A stretch of 57,182 nt of DNA from Candidatus Gastranaerophilales bacterium. Its GTDB lineage: Bacteria; Cyanobacteriota; Vampirovibrionia; Gastranaerophilales; Gastranaerophilaceae. Under the pieces are notes generated by a model. That model searched no databases. It had not been told where the DNA came from and saw nothing but the letters and a program-made list of their open reading frames with translations. The stretch is from the NCBI GenBank assembly GCA_944323115.1, contig CALURG010000015.1:1-57182 (forward strand), written 5' to 3'. Positions 26,009 through 35,161 of this stretch are shown one piece after another. A program made the translations under genes and the position numbers. Position 1 is the first letter of the stretch; each line of letters begins with the position of its first letter.

Positions 26009-27142
26009 CTATTCTTTGGCTGACTTTTGGCTGTCCATCAAAGCAGGATTGTTTTTTACCTGTTCTCTCAATGCTTTTTGTATTGAAGATGGATTGAAAG
26101 AAGGGTCATTGTACTCTATTTTTGCATTGTTTTTCAAAGTATCGATAAACTGCTGTAGCACTTTGACCTTTTCTTGGTTTGTAAGAAATTCTTTGATTTC
26201 GGATTTTACATTTTCAAACGGTTCAACACCTGCTTTTTGTCTGTCTGTAACAAGAATAATATGATATCCGTACGGAGTTTGAATTACATTGCTTAATGTG
26301 TTCGGTTTCATAGAAAATGCGGCTTTTGCAAACGGTTCTACCATTTCTTCTTTTGCAAAGAAACCTAAATCACCGCCCATTTTTGCACTGACTGTGTCGT
26401 CAGATTCAGCTTTTGCAACTTTGGCAAATGCTTTGGGATTCTTTTTAACTTCGACAAGAATTTCTTCTGCTTTAGCTTTTTTGGCAGCCATATCTTTTTT
26501 TACGGCAGCATCAAGTTCAGCAGCAGAAAGTTTTTTGCCTTCAGGTGTTTCAGCAATTTTTGCTTTCAATTCTTCCGGGTTTGCACTTATGAGTATGTGA
26601 GATGCTCTGACTTTGTCAGGATTTTTAAATTTATCCTGATTTTCATTGTAGAATTTTTTTGCATCTTTATCACTTACCGATACCACTGATAATGAATCGA
26701 CAAGTTTTTGGATTTTTACTTCATCAGCAAGATCTTTTTTGAACTGTGCTGTTGTAACACCGTTTTCTTTTAAGAGTGCATTAAATTTTTCTTTTGAGCC
26801 GACTTTATCTATAATTGTTTTCAACTGTTTATCCATGTCTTCTTTTGAAACTTTAATTTTTCTTTTTGAAACTTCCTGATCAATTAATTTTTTGATAACA
26901 AGTTCATTTATTACTCTTTCTTTTAACATTAAATGAAGAAAACTGTTTTCATCTTTTTTCAAATCTATGCCCATTTGAGCAAACATAGAATTGTCCGCTA
27001 CGGCATCAAAAGCTTTTTCATATTGTGATCTTGTAATCGCATCGCCGTTTACCGTAACAATAGCATTTTTATTAACGCATCCGCAAAGCATCAAAGACAT
27101 TGAGGCTACGACCAGTGTCGAGAAAAATTTCAGTTTCTTCAT
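26009..27142 (-). CDS. Parvulin-type peptidyl-prolyl isomerase lipoprotein (PrsA/SurA-like)
   Basis: 377 aa. A lipoprotein signal with lipobox LCGC puts the lipidated Cys at residue 22. A SurA-N/PrsA-like chaperone region follows (VNGDAITRSQYEKAFDAV). The parvulin domain begins KVRASHILISANPEELKAKI and continues to MGGDLGFFAKEEMVEPFAKA and TPYGYHIILV. It folds exported proteins at the membrane surface. Start ATG at 27142 after AAGGAG. It lies between mfd and rfaE1. Confidence 0.93.
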   Translation of the reverse strand: MKKLKFFSTLVVASMSLMLCGCVNKNAIVTVNGDAITRSQYEKAFDAVADNSMFAQMGIDLKKDENSFLHLMLKERVINELVIKKLIDQEVSKRKIKVSKEDMDKQLKTIIDKVGSKEKFNALLKENGVTTAQFKKDLADEVKIQKLVDSLSVVSVSDKDAKKFYNENQDKFKNPDKVRASHILISANPEELKAKIAETPEGKKLSAAELDAAVKKDMAAKKAKAEEILVEVKKNPKAFAKVAKAESDDTVSAKMGGDLGFFAKEEMVEPFAKAAFSMKPNTLSNVIQTPYGYHIILVTDRQKAGVEPFENVKSEIKEFLTNQEKVKVLQQFIDTLKNNAKIEYNDPSFNPSSIQKALREQVKNNPALMDSQKSAKE

Positions 27143-27167
27143 TTTATAACTCCTTGCTAATTAGTTT

Positions 27168-30100
27168 CTAATTCTCATTCTTATAATCATAAGTAATCTT
27201 ATTTATATAATAGAATAAATCACTTAAGATGTTAAATACTTCTTTGAAACTCAGAATAGCATTATTCAAAAGTAAGATGGAATTACCCTCCTGGCAAGAT
27301 TTTGGAGCAATAGTATATTTTATATATTTTGTAATATTTCGATTTAGTCTTGAAGCAATAATATTCCATTCCGTTTTATTATAAGGCATATAAATTCTGA
27401 TATTTTCAGAGGTTTCCCTGATTAGGGTAATTTTTGCCTGTGTTGCTAGAAGTCTTAAATGTATAAGTTTTATAAGATTTTCGACAGGTTCGGGTATTTT
27501 AGAAAATCTGTCTATCCACTCTGTGTGAATCAAATCAAGCTCTTCAAGAGTTTTTACATCCGCAAGTCGTTTGTATTCTATCATTTTTTGTTCTTTTGAA
27601 CCGACCCATTCGTCAGGAATATATGCCGTGACGTTTATATCAACAATTGCCGGAGGCTGTGGTTTTTCGCCTGTTTCTTGCAATTCGTTGATTGTTTCTT
27701 CCAAAAGCTGGCAATACGTGTCAAAGCCGACATTTGTCATGTGTCCGTGCTGTTTTGTACCGAGAATATTTCCAACCCCTCTGATTTCAATATCACGAAG
27801 TGCTATCTGGTATCCGCCGCCCAATGTCGAAAACTCTTTTATTGCATTCAATCTCTGCAATGCTTCGGGTGTAAGTTTTTTAGGATTGCGGTAGAAACAG
27901 TAACAGTAGGCCTGGCGTTCACTCCTGCCGACGCGGCCTCTCAGTTGATACAGCTGTGCAAGCCCGAATCTGTCCGCATCATAAATTATCATTGTATTTG
28001 CATTCGGAATATCTAGTCCGGATTCAATAATTGTCGTACAAAGCAAAATATCGTATTTGTGCTCTGCATAATCAAACATTATATTTTCAAGCGTTTTTGC
28101 GTCCATCTGCCCATGAGCTACGGCAATTCTTGCATTCGGCACAATTTTTTGAAGTTCGGCAGCAAATTCATAAATAGTTTCCACACGGTTGTACAGGAAA
28201 AACACCTGTCCGTCTCTTTCCATTTCGTGGTTTATTGCGTTTTTGACATACGTCTCATTGTACTGTCCAACATGCGTTTTTATTGGAAGTCTGTTCATCG
28301 GAGGGGTATTTATTACGGACATATTTTTAATACCCGACAAAGACATATAAAGAGTTCTGGGTATCGGGGTCGCAGACATACTCAAAATATCTATGTTCTT
28401 TCTCATCATTTTGAGTTTTTCTTTGTGTTTTACACCAAACCTGTGCTCCTCATCTATGACCAATAGTCCCAAATCCTTAAATATAACATCGTCTTGTAGC
28501 AGACGGTGTGTGCCTATAACAACATCAACCTCCCCTTTGACAAGTTTTTTTATTATTTCTTTCTGTTCTTTTGTTGTTTTGAATCTCGATAACAATTCTA
28601 CTTTAACCGGGAAAGGCTTGAATCTCTCAGAAATCGTCTGCCAGTGCTGCATTGCAAGAATCGTTGTCGGAACAATAACCGCAGCCTGCTTTCCTGTCAT
28701 TACAGCTTTGAATATTGCTCTTATTGCTATTTCTGTCTTTCCAAATCCGACATCCGCACAAATAAGCCTGTCCATCGGTTTTGGGAGTTCCATGTCCGCT
28801 TTTGTCTCCTGGATAGCCTTCATTTGGTCAGGTGTTTCCGTGTATTCAAAGGCTTCTTCCATTTCACACTGCCACACGGTGTCAGGTTCAAAGGCTATTC
28901 CCTCAGACATTTCTCTTTTCGCATAAAGTCTCAAAAGATCTTTTGCAATCTCTTCAATTGCTTTTTTTGCACGATTTTTTGTAATATTCCAATCGTTACC
29001 GCCCATCCTCGAAAGTTTCGGAGCAACAGAACCTGAACCTCTGTAGCGGACAAGCAGGTTTACCTGTTCTGCCGGCATGTGCAGCTTGTCTCCCTGTGCA
29101 TATTCTATGGTCAGGTAATCTTTCAGTTGGCCGTCTATTTCTTGCTTTGAAAGTCCTTTATACAGCCCGACACCATGTACCTGATGGACGACATATTCTC
29201 CCTCTTTTATGTCATTAATGGATTCTATATACTCGGCACTCTCTTTGTGATAGTTGGATTTTTTGGATGTAATATCTTTTGATTTTTTATTGAAAAGCTC
29301 TTTATCAGTCAACACAACAAGTTTAAAGTCTTCTATTAAAGAGCCTCCGAGTGCAATGTTTTCCGTGATATAAACTTCCGCTTGATTTTCTATATTGCCG
29401 GAATAAGGTATTTCAAAATCATTTAAGACTTCTTCTATACGGTTTGTGTAGTCTGTAGCTATAACTACTTTGAATCCTTGTTTTATTTTTTCTTCTACAT
29501 AAGCCAGTATTTCTTCCATCTTTGAAGAAAAGCTGGGAATCAAAGCACTGTTGAATTCTTCCGTAAAGTCCGAAACTGTATCCAAAAAGTTGTCAAAATA
29601 TATTTTTTCATACTTTGCAATTGCATTTTGAAAATCTTCAAAAACAAGGTGTGCTTTTTCTTTCAAGGGCAAAGCAAGAGCTTTTTTCGTATTTTCTTCT
29701 ATTTGTTTTGAATAGTTTTCATCAATCTGTGCAAACCTTGAAAAAAGCTCTGATGACTCGTCAAAAATCAGCACAAAATCATCCGGCACGAGTTCTAAAA
29801 TACTTTTTGTATTTTTGTTTAAATATGACTGAAAATACTCTATACCTTCAAAGTACTTTTCATTGTCAATTCTCTCAAGAGTTTGAGCAAGCATTTCTTT
29901 TACAATATCAGCATTTTCGCCGACTTCCGCTTTTACGGTCTCGCTTACAAGTTCGTTTTTAAAAGTTTCCGTCTTATCATTATTTAAAATAAACTTGTAA
30001 ATAGGCAGAATTGTTGTTTCCTTAACCTTTTTGACACTTCTTTGAGTTTTGTTGTCAAAATATCTTATATCAGTAACAGTATCTCCCCACAATTCTATAC

Positions 30101-30674
30101 GTGAAGCATAACGATTTAATGAAAAAACATCTATTATGTCGCCCCTGACAGAAAATTCTCCGATATCAGACACCATTGTCACTCGTTTGTAGCCCAAATC
30201 CGTAAGTTTTTGAGCAATTTTTGAAGTATCTATGTCTTCATCAAGTTTTATCTTTATTGAATTTTCTTTAAAAAAGTCTTCGGACGGAAACTTTTCGAGC
30301 AAGGATTTTACAGGAGCAATCAAAACGCCGGTATTCGACATATCTTGCAAAATTTCAATTTGTTTTGAATACCGATACAAGTTTGGACTAACACCGTCAT
30401 AAATAGAAACATCCTGGTATGGGAAAATTTGTGATTCCATATTAAAAAGTTTTTCCAAATCATGTTTGTATTTCAGTGCATTTTGCTCTGTATTTACAAC
30501 AAAAACAACTTTTTTTTCTTTGGAAATTTCAGCCAGCAGAAGCAGTCTCAAAAACGATGTCAGTCCCGTAAGCGTAAATGTGCAGTTTTTCTTCAAAAAT
30601 GCATAGATTTTTTCCAAAATCAGAGGATTTTGGAGGTTATTTTCATTTTTTAGCCATTGTAAAATATTACTCAT
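27168..30674 (-). CDS. mfd: Transcription-repair coupling factor Mfd
   Basis: 1168-aa translocase that removes stalled RNA polymerase and recruits UvrA. Visible in order: UvrB-like N-terminal part, the RNA-polymerase-interacting domain (GEYVVHQVHGVGLYKGL near 500), Walker A (CADVGFGKTEIAIRA), DEEHRFG, the helicase motifs SATPIPRTLYMSLSG and RGRVGRSERQAYCYCFY, and a C-terminal TRCF domain. Normal length. It starts 12 bases after doc, so doc and mfd may share a transcript. Confidence 0.98.
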   Translation of the reverse strand: MSNILQWLKNENNLQNPLILEKIYAFLKKNCTFTLTGLTSFLRLLLLAEISKEKKVVFVVNTEQNALKYKHDLEKLFNMESQIFPYQDVSIYDGVSPNLYRYSKQIEILQDMSNTGVLIAPVKSLLEKFPSEDFFKENSIKIKLDEDIDTSKIAQKLTDLGYKRVTMVSDIGEFSVRGDIIDVFSLNRYASRIELWGDTVTDIRYFDNKTQRSVKKVKETTILPIYKFILNNDKTETFKNELVSETVKAEVGENADIVKEMLAQTLERIDNEKYFEGIEYFQSYLNKNTKSILELVPDDFVLIFDESSELFSRFAQIDENYSKQIEENTKKALALPLKEKAHLVFEDFQNAIAKYEKIYFDNFLDTVSDFTEEFNSALIPSFSSKMEEILAYVEEKIKQGFKVVIATDYTNRIEEVLNDFEIPYSGNIENQAEVYITENIALGGSLIEDFKLVVLTDKELFNKKSKDITSKKSNYHKESAEYIESINDIKEGEYVVHQVHGVGLYKGLSKQEIDGQLKDYLTIEYAQGDKLHMPAEQVNLLVRYRGSGSVAPKLSRMGGNDWNITKNRAKKAIEEIAKDLLRLYAKREMSEGIAFEPDTVWQCEMEEAFEYTETPDQMKAIQETKADMELPKPMDRLICADVGFGKTEIAIRAIFKAVMTGKQAAVIVPTTILAMQHWQTISERFKPFPVKVELLSRFKTTKEQKEIIKKLVKGEVDVVIGTHRLLQDDVIFKDLGLLVIDEEHRFGVKHKEKLKMMRKNIDILSMSATPIPRTLYMSLSGIKNMSVINTPPMNRLPIKTHVGQYNETYVKNAINHEMERDGQVFFLYNRVETIYEFAAELQKIVPNARIAVAHGQMDAKTLENIMFDYAEHKYDILLCTTIIESGLDIPNANTMIIYDADRFGLAQLYQLRGRVGRSERQAYCYCFYRNPKKLTPEALQRLNAIKEFSTLGGGYQIALRDIEIRGVGNILGTKQHGHMTNVGFDTYCQLLEETINELQETGEKPQPPAIVDINVTAYIPDEWVGSKEQKMIEYKRLADVKTLEELDLIHTEWIDRFSKIPEPVENLIKLIHLRLLATQAKITLIRETSENIRIYMPYNKTEWNIIASRLNRNITKYIKYTIAPKSCQEGNSILLLNNAILSFKEVFNILSDLFYYINKITYDYKNEN

Positions 30675-30686
30675 AGCACAATTTTA

Positions 30687-31106
30687 TCATGGTTTTGGCT
30701 CATAAGATTTGAACAAAGCATTTTGTTCAAAAACAGCGGCGATATGAGAAATATTATATCTCCCTTCTACACAGCCAAGAATCAAGTCACAAAACTCATT
30801 GTTATTTAACAACAAATCTATTCCATTTAAATTCAAAAAATGATATGAAGCTTTAAGTGCAATCCTTTTGTTTCCGTCCAAAAAAGAATGATTTTTTGCA
30901 AAAGAAAAAAGATAACAAGCAGCCATAAGAAATATAGAGTCATATAAATATCTGCCGTCAAAAGTTTGTGAAGGCTGTCCGAGCGATGACAAAAACATGT
31001 TTTTGTCTCTCAATCCTTTTGTACCTCCAAATTCTTCTATACATTTTTCATGCATTAGAAACACTTGTTCTTCAGTTAAAAAAGTTATCTTATTTGGCAA
31101 GTTCAA
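30687..31106 (-). CDS. doc: Doc-type Fic-family toxin
   Basis: 139 aa from a TTG at 31106 preceded by AGAAAGG. The catalytic loop is H73-S-F-L-D77-G-N-K-R81 (motif HxFx[DN][AG]NKR), the Doc form and not canonical Fic HPFxxGNGRxxR. Doc of phage P1 phosphorylates EF-Tu (family knowledge). The helix before it and the fold length match Doc. No phd-like antitoxin gene is adjacent. Instead the start overlaps the end of an unrelated 224-aa gene by 17 bases. Confidence 0.9.
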   Translation of the reverse strand: MNLPNKITFLTEEQVFLMHEKCIEEFGGTKGLRDKNMFLSSLGQPSQTFDGRYLYDSIFLMAACYLFSFAKNHSFLDGNKRIALKASYHFLNLNGIDLLLNNNEFCDLILGCVEGRYNISHIAAVFEQNALFKSYEPKP

Positions 31107-31764
31107 TTAAAGCCTTTCTGTATGATAATGAAGATATATAAATCTGCTCCTCAAAACCCACTTTAGGAATTTTTATATCATATTTTCTGACCAGTTCGTA
31201 AGCTTTTTTTATATATTTTTTTATAATCGGATTAAGAGTATCTGCGTCCAAAGACCAGTAGTTCTCATACAAAAAACCAATAAAAATATCTTTTTTCTCA
31301 GATTTTGGACAATTGCTCAAATCAACTTTTCTAAAACTAACATTTTTATCATCTAAAAGTTTTTTGTATCTGGACGCAAATTCAACACCACTGTCGCTTG
31401 TTATAAATTCATAGCGTGACCTAAAAAGACTAAATGCCGCAAGCTCCGGTTCATCAATTCTCAGATATTTTTTTTTCAAATTCTTATGCGGATAATTTTT
31501 TACTTCATTTATTTTTTCTTCTGTAATTTTTATTACATCTTCAAAATAAGACAAATCAAAATTTTCTTCAGAAAAATAATTTTTGTAATTGCTTATTTCC
31601 AACAGCATAAGCATCATTGTGAAAGCGTGAAATTTGTTCACAAAATTCACAAAAGCACGGCAATCTTTGTACTCATCAAGATAAATAAGATTGTCAACAA
31701 TACTCTGAGTTTGTTTTTTTATATCAGATATACTGTTACTGTCGAGATTCAGAGCAAGATTCAT
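31090..31764 (-). CDS. Unknown 224-aa protein in antitoxin position to doc
   Basis: Soluble, mostly helical, rich in Lys, Tyr and Phe. No recognised domain, no signal peptide and no DNA-binding motif I can name. Words such as FVNKFHAFTMMLMLLEISNY and SRYEFITSDSGVEFASRYKK do not match Phd/YefM, and the protein is much longer than typical antitoxins (70-90 aa). Its last 17 bases contain the doc start and ribosome site, so the two are translationally coupled. Position and coupling suggest a partner or antitoxin of Doc; this is inference. ATG at 31764. Confidence 0.65.
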   Translation of the reverse strand: MNLALNLDSNSISDIKKQTQSIVDNLIYLDEYKDCRAFVNFVNKFHAFTMMLMLLEISNYKNYFSEENFDLSYFEDVIKITEEKINEVKNYPHKNLKKKYLRIDEPELAAFSLFRSRYEFITSDSGVEFASRYKKLLDDKNVSFRKVDLSNCPKSEKKDIFIGFLYENYWSLDADTLNPIIKKYIKKAYELVRKYDIKIPKVGFEEQIYISSLSYRKALIELAK

Positions 31765-31848
31765 GAAATTACCTTTAAAAATAATTAAGCAATTTACAGT
31801 CTAGCACAAATAAAAGGCTGTATCAATTGTATTATAAGGCAAGACAAT

Positions 31849-32670
31849 TTAAACTTGTTTCAGCAAATCCAAAACATAATCCTGAGAGTCCATTTGGACT
31901 TTCATAACTTTAACAAACGCTTCCATAGCAAACTGAGATTTTTTCAATTCTGCAATAGCTGAGACATAATCAGTATCTTGAATATCGCTCAAGGAAGAGG
32001 CATAGGACAAAATATTTGCCGATTGCTGTTCAATCGCACCCTCAAACGAGGTCTGTACTGCCCCTATTTCGCCTCTTTTTGAACTGATATCATCCAGCAT
32101 TTCATCGACCTTTTTCAGAGTATCTGAAGCTGCTTCGGGTGTAGATATGTCAAAGTTCATCGAACCCAAAGTAATATTGGGATCGTATGAAATCGTTTGG
32201 GTTGAATTTTCGCCAACCATAATATCCATAACCCCTACAGCATTCGGATTCTCCGGAGTAACGGCATTCAATGTCAATTTTCCGTTGAACGTAGCATTAC
32301 TCAGAGTTTGCCTGATTTGGTCTGCATTCTGGTTAATTTCCGCCTGCATTGCAGAGACCTGTGAACCGGAATAAATTCCGTTTGAAGCCTGAATGCTCAA
32401 TTCTCTGATTCTTTGCAAGTTTTGCGTAACATTAGCCAGTGCCGAATCTGCTGTAGCGACAAAATTGTAGCCCATTTGAGCATTCGCCATCGCCTGGTGT
32501 GCAGAGCGAATTGATGAGTCTAAACCTGAAGCAACATAAGAATCTGCGGGATTAATTTGTGATTGAATCCCGGACGCAATACTTTGTGCAATCCTTTCCA
32601 TATTCTTTTGTTGTACCTGTAATACCGATGAAGGGCTTACATGTATAGGATAGACGACATTTAGCGACAC
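31849..32670 (-). CDS. Divergent flagellin-like protein
   Basis: 273 aa from a GTG at 32670. The N-terminal flagellin helix is recognisable but strongly altered (NMERIAQSIASGIQSQINPA; ADSYVASGLDSSIRSAHQAM; LQRIRELSIQASNG). The C-terminal part (DTDYVSAIAELKKSQFAMEA) mixes flagellin and FlgL-like features and ends MKVQMDSQDYVLDLLKQV, unlike the other flagellins here. It could be a minor filament component, a hook-filament junction protein or a flagellin-derived protein of other use. It is divergent from murC, with no other flagellar gene nearby. Confidence 0.8.
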   Translation of the reverse strand: MSLNVVYPIHVSPSSVLQVQQKNMERIAQSIASGIQSQINPADSYVASGLDSSIRSAHQAMANAQMGYNFVATADSALANVTQNLQRIRELSIQASNGIYSGSQVSAMQAEINQNADQIRQTLSNATFNGKLTLNAVTPENPNAVGVMDIMVGENSTQTISYDPNITLGSMNFDISTPEAASDTLKKVDEMLDDISSKRGEIGAVQTSFEGAIEQQSANILSYASSLSDIQDTDYVSAIAELKKSQFAMEAFVKVMKVQMDSQDYVLDLLKQV

Positions 32671-32764
32671 TATGTATACTCCGTTTCTGTTTGGCTACTT
32701 TTGTATACGCTATAATCCCATTATGCCCTTTTTCAATTAAAATTATTCACATTTGCTCACAATG

Positions 32765-32792
32765 TTTACATTTTGCAATTATTTTGTAATAA
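32765..32792 (+). promoter_or_regulatory. Possible promoter of the murC operon
   Basis: TTTACA (32765-32770) and TAATAA (32787-32792) are 16 bp apart, about 35 bases before the murC ATG, which has an AAGGA ribosome site. Several overlapping AT-rich alternatives exist. Confidence 0.35.
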
Positions 32793-32826
32793 AATATTTT
32801 AAGAAACTACTTTTACAAGGATTAAT

Positions 32827-34251
32827 TTGATGGATAACAAAGATAAAAAGTTTCATTTTATAGCAATAGGCGGCGTCGGTATGAGCGGTCTTGCAAAATA
32901 CCTGCTGGAACTTGGTTTTAGTGTATCAGGTTCCGACATCAAAGAAAGCAAATATACTCACAAAGTAGAAAATATGGGTGCTGTAGTGCATATTGGGCAC
33001 GATGCCAAGTATATTGAGCCTGACATGATTGTTGTAGCGTCTACTGCAATTCATGAAAACAATCCTGAAATAATAAGAGCAAAAGAACTCGGATTAAAAA
33101 TTCATCATCGCTCCGATATTTTGAAAATGATATCGGAAGGGTTGGGAAAGACATCAGATGAAAAATCTTTTGTTCCGGACTTTATTGGTTTTTCAGGCAC
33201 ACACGGAAAAACAACAACAAGCGGTCTTTGTTCCTACGTCCTTGAAAAAGCAGGTTACAACCCGTCTTATTGTGTAGGAGGTATTATTCCGGACTTGGAC
33301 ACAAATGCACAATGTTCTGACGGCAAGTTTTTTGTAGCGGAGCTTGATGAATCTGACGGTACGATAGTCAAATATCACACAAATATTTCCGTAATAAATA
33401 ATCTGGAAGTCGACCACGTAGATTTTTACAAAAACGGTTTCGACGATTTATTAAATACCTTCAAAACGCATATTAACAATATGGTTAAAGGCGGAAAAAT
33501 TATTGTAAACAAAGACTGCAACGGAATAAAAAGACTTATTGATGCAAATCCTGACACAAAATTTATTACTTTCGGGCTTGAAAGCGGGGGATTGGACTAT
33601 TCAGCCAGAAATCTAAAATTCAATGAATTTGGTTCTGAGTTTGATGTATTTTTACATAGCCAAAAAATCGTTTCACTAAAACTTACAATTCCCGGAAAAC
33701 ACAATATTTACAATGCACTCGCTGTAGTTGCCGCATTGAATGAAGAAGGTGTGGATTTGGAAAAAGTAAAACCCCACTTTGAAACTTTTTCGGGTATGGG
33801 TAGACGATTCCAAAAAGTTGCCGAATTTGACGGCATAAGAATTTTTGATGATTATGCACACCATCCTACGGAAATAAAAACAACCCTCGACAGTGCAAGA
33901 CTTTGTGACACAAAAAGGCTCGTTGCAATTTTTCAGCCGCACAGATACACAAGGCTTAAAGGCCTTTGGGATGATTTTTTAAAAAGTTTTACTGCTGTAG
34001 ACAAACTTATTGTAGTAGATGTATTTTCCGCTTCGGAAGAGCCAATAGAGGGGATAAACTCCAAAGTATTTGCACAGAGTTTTAAACACCAGGATGTGAC
34101 CTATATAGGAGGAAGTATGGAAAACGCAGCAAGAAAAATCCTCCCTCTTTTAAAATCCGGTGATATGGTTATAACACTTGGTGCAGGCGATGTGACAAGA
34201 ATAGGTTCAGAACTTGTAAAATTACATGAAGAATCAAGAACAGGTGTTTGA
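32827..34251 (+). CDS. murC: UDP-N-acetylmuramate-L-alanine ligase
   Basis: Adds the first amino acid of the peptidoglycan stem peptide. 474 aa. N-terminal domain FIAIGGVGMSGLAKYLLELG, ATP motif GFSGTHGKTTTSGL, central ELDESDGT and LEVDHVDFY, C-terminal DDYAHHPTEI. First gene of a murC-murB-ddl-ftsQ series. Confidence 0.98.
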   Translation: MMDNKDKKFHFIAIGGVGMSGLAKYLLELGFSVSGSDIKESKYTHKVENMGAVVHIGHDAKYIEPDMIVVASTAIHENNPEIIRAKELGLKIHHRSDILKMISEGLGKTSDEKSFVPDFIGFSGTHGKTTTSGLCSYVLEKAGYNPSYCVGGIIPDLDTNAQCSDGKFFVAELDESDGTIVKYHTNISVINNLEVDHVDFYKNGFDDLLNTFKTHINNMVKGGKIIVNKDCNGIKRLIDANPDTKFITFGLESGGLDYSARNLKFNEFGSEFDVFLHSQKIVSLKLTIPGKHNIYNALAVVAALNEEGVDLEKVKPHFETFSGMGRRFQKVAEFDGIRIFDDYAHHPTEIKTTLDSARLCDTKRLVAIFQPHRYTRLKGLWDDFLKSFTAVDKLIVVDVFSASEEPIEGINSKVFAQSFKHQDVTYIGGSMENAARKILPLLKSGDMVITLGAGDVTRIGSELVKLHEESRTGV

Positions 34252-34255
34252 AATT

Positions 34256-35161
34256 ATGGATTATGAAGTATTTGAAAATTACGAATTAAAAAAACATACT
34301 ACTTTTAAAATCGGCGGTAACGCAAAACGTGCTTTCTTTCCTTACACGACAGAAGCATTCAGCGAACTGCTTGAAAGTCTGAATAACCCTCTTGTGCTTG
34401 GCGGATGTTCAAACGTAATAGTATCAAGCGAAGGTGTCAATGAAGATGTCATTATGACTTCTAAAATGAAAGGCTATGTTATCGAAAACAACAGGATATC
34501 TGCTCAATGCGGTGTAAAAGTTCCAATGATTGCACAGGAAGCAGAAAGAAAAAGTCTCAGCGGTATGGAATTTATGATAGGTTTTCCGGGCTCTGTCGGA
34601 GGTGCTGTTTTTATGAACGCATCCGCTCATTCTCAGGCTATTTCGGATACATTTTTGAAATGCAGAGTTTTTGATACGGAAAAGAAAAAAATTCTTGAAC
34701 TAAACAAAGAAGAAATGAAATTCGGTTACAGATATTCAATTTTGCAAGACAGACCTTATATATTGCTTGATGCAGAATTTGAACTGCGTCCGGGCAGTAA
34801 AGAAGATATTTCTGCAATAATGCAGAGAAACCTTGAATTTCGAAAAGAGAAACAGCCTGATTTGACACTGCCTAATGCGGGAAGTATTTTTAAAAATCCT
34901 ACAAATGATTCGGCAGGAAGACTCTTGGAAAAGGCCGGAGTAAAAGGTCTTAAATACGGCGGAGCTGCTGTGTGGATGGGACATGCAAATTTTATAATTA
35001 ACGAGAACAATGCCACATCAAAAGATGTTTCATATCTTATGAATAAAATGTATAATATGGTCAAAGACAAATATACAATTGAGCTTGTGCCGGAAGTAAA
35101 ATTTGTCGGAATAAAAAGTAAAGAAGAAGATGAATTATGGAATACGATGTTAAAAAAATAA
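34256..35161 (+). CDS. murB: UDP-N-acetylenolpyruvoylglucosamine reductase
   Basis: FAD enzyme reducing the enolpyruvyl group to give UDP-MurNAc. I choose the ATG at 34256 (MDYEVFENYELKKHTTFKIGG), with AGGTG 9 bases upstream and 4 bases after the murC stop, giving 301 aa. An ATG at 34226 inside murC is possible. Motifs: TTFKIGGNA, GCSNVIVSS, GFPGSVGGAVFMNASAH, the proton-donor Ser in NAGSIFKNP, and the C-terminal ELVPEVKF. It overlaps ddl by 25 bases. Confidence 0.96.
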   Translation: MDYEVFENYELKKHTTFKIGGNAKRAFFPYTTEAFSELLESLNNPLVLGGCSNVIVSSEGVNEDVIMTSKMKGYVIENNRISAQCGVKVPMIAQEAERKSLSGMEFMIGFPGSVGGAVFMNASAHSQAISDTFLKCRVFDTEKKKILELNKEEMKFGYRYSILQDRPYILLDAEFELRPGSKEDISAIMQRNLEFRKEKQPDLTLPNAGSIFKNPTNDSAGRLLEKAGVKGLKYGGAAVWMGHANFIINENNATSKDVSYLMNKMYNMVKDKYTIELVPEVKFVGIKSKEEDELWNTMLKK

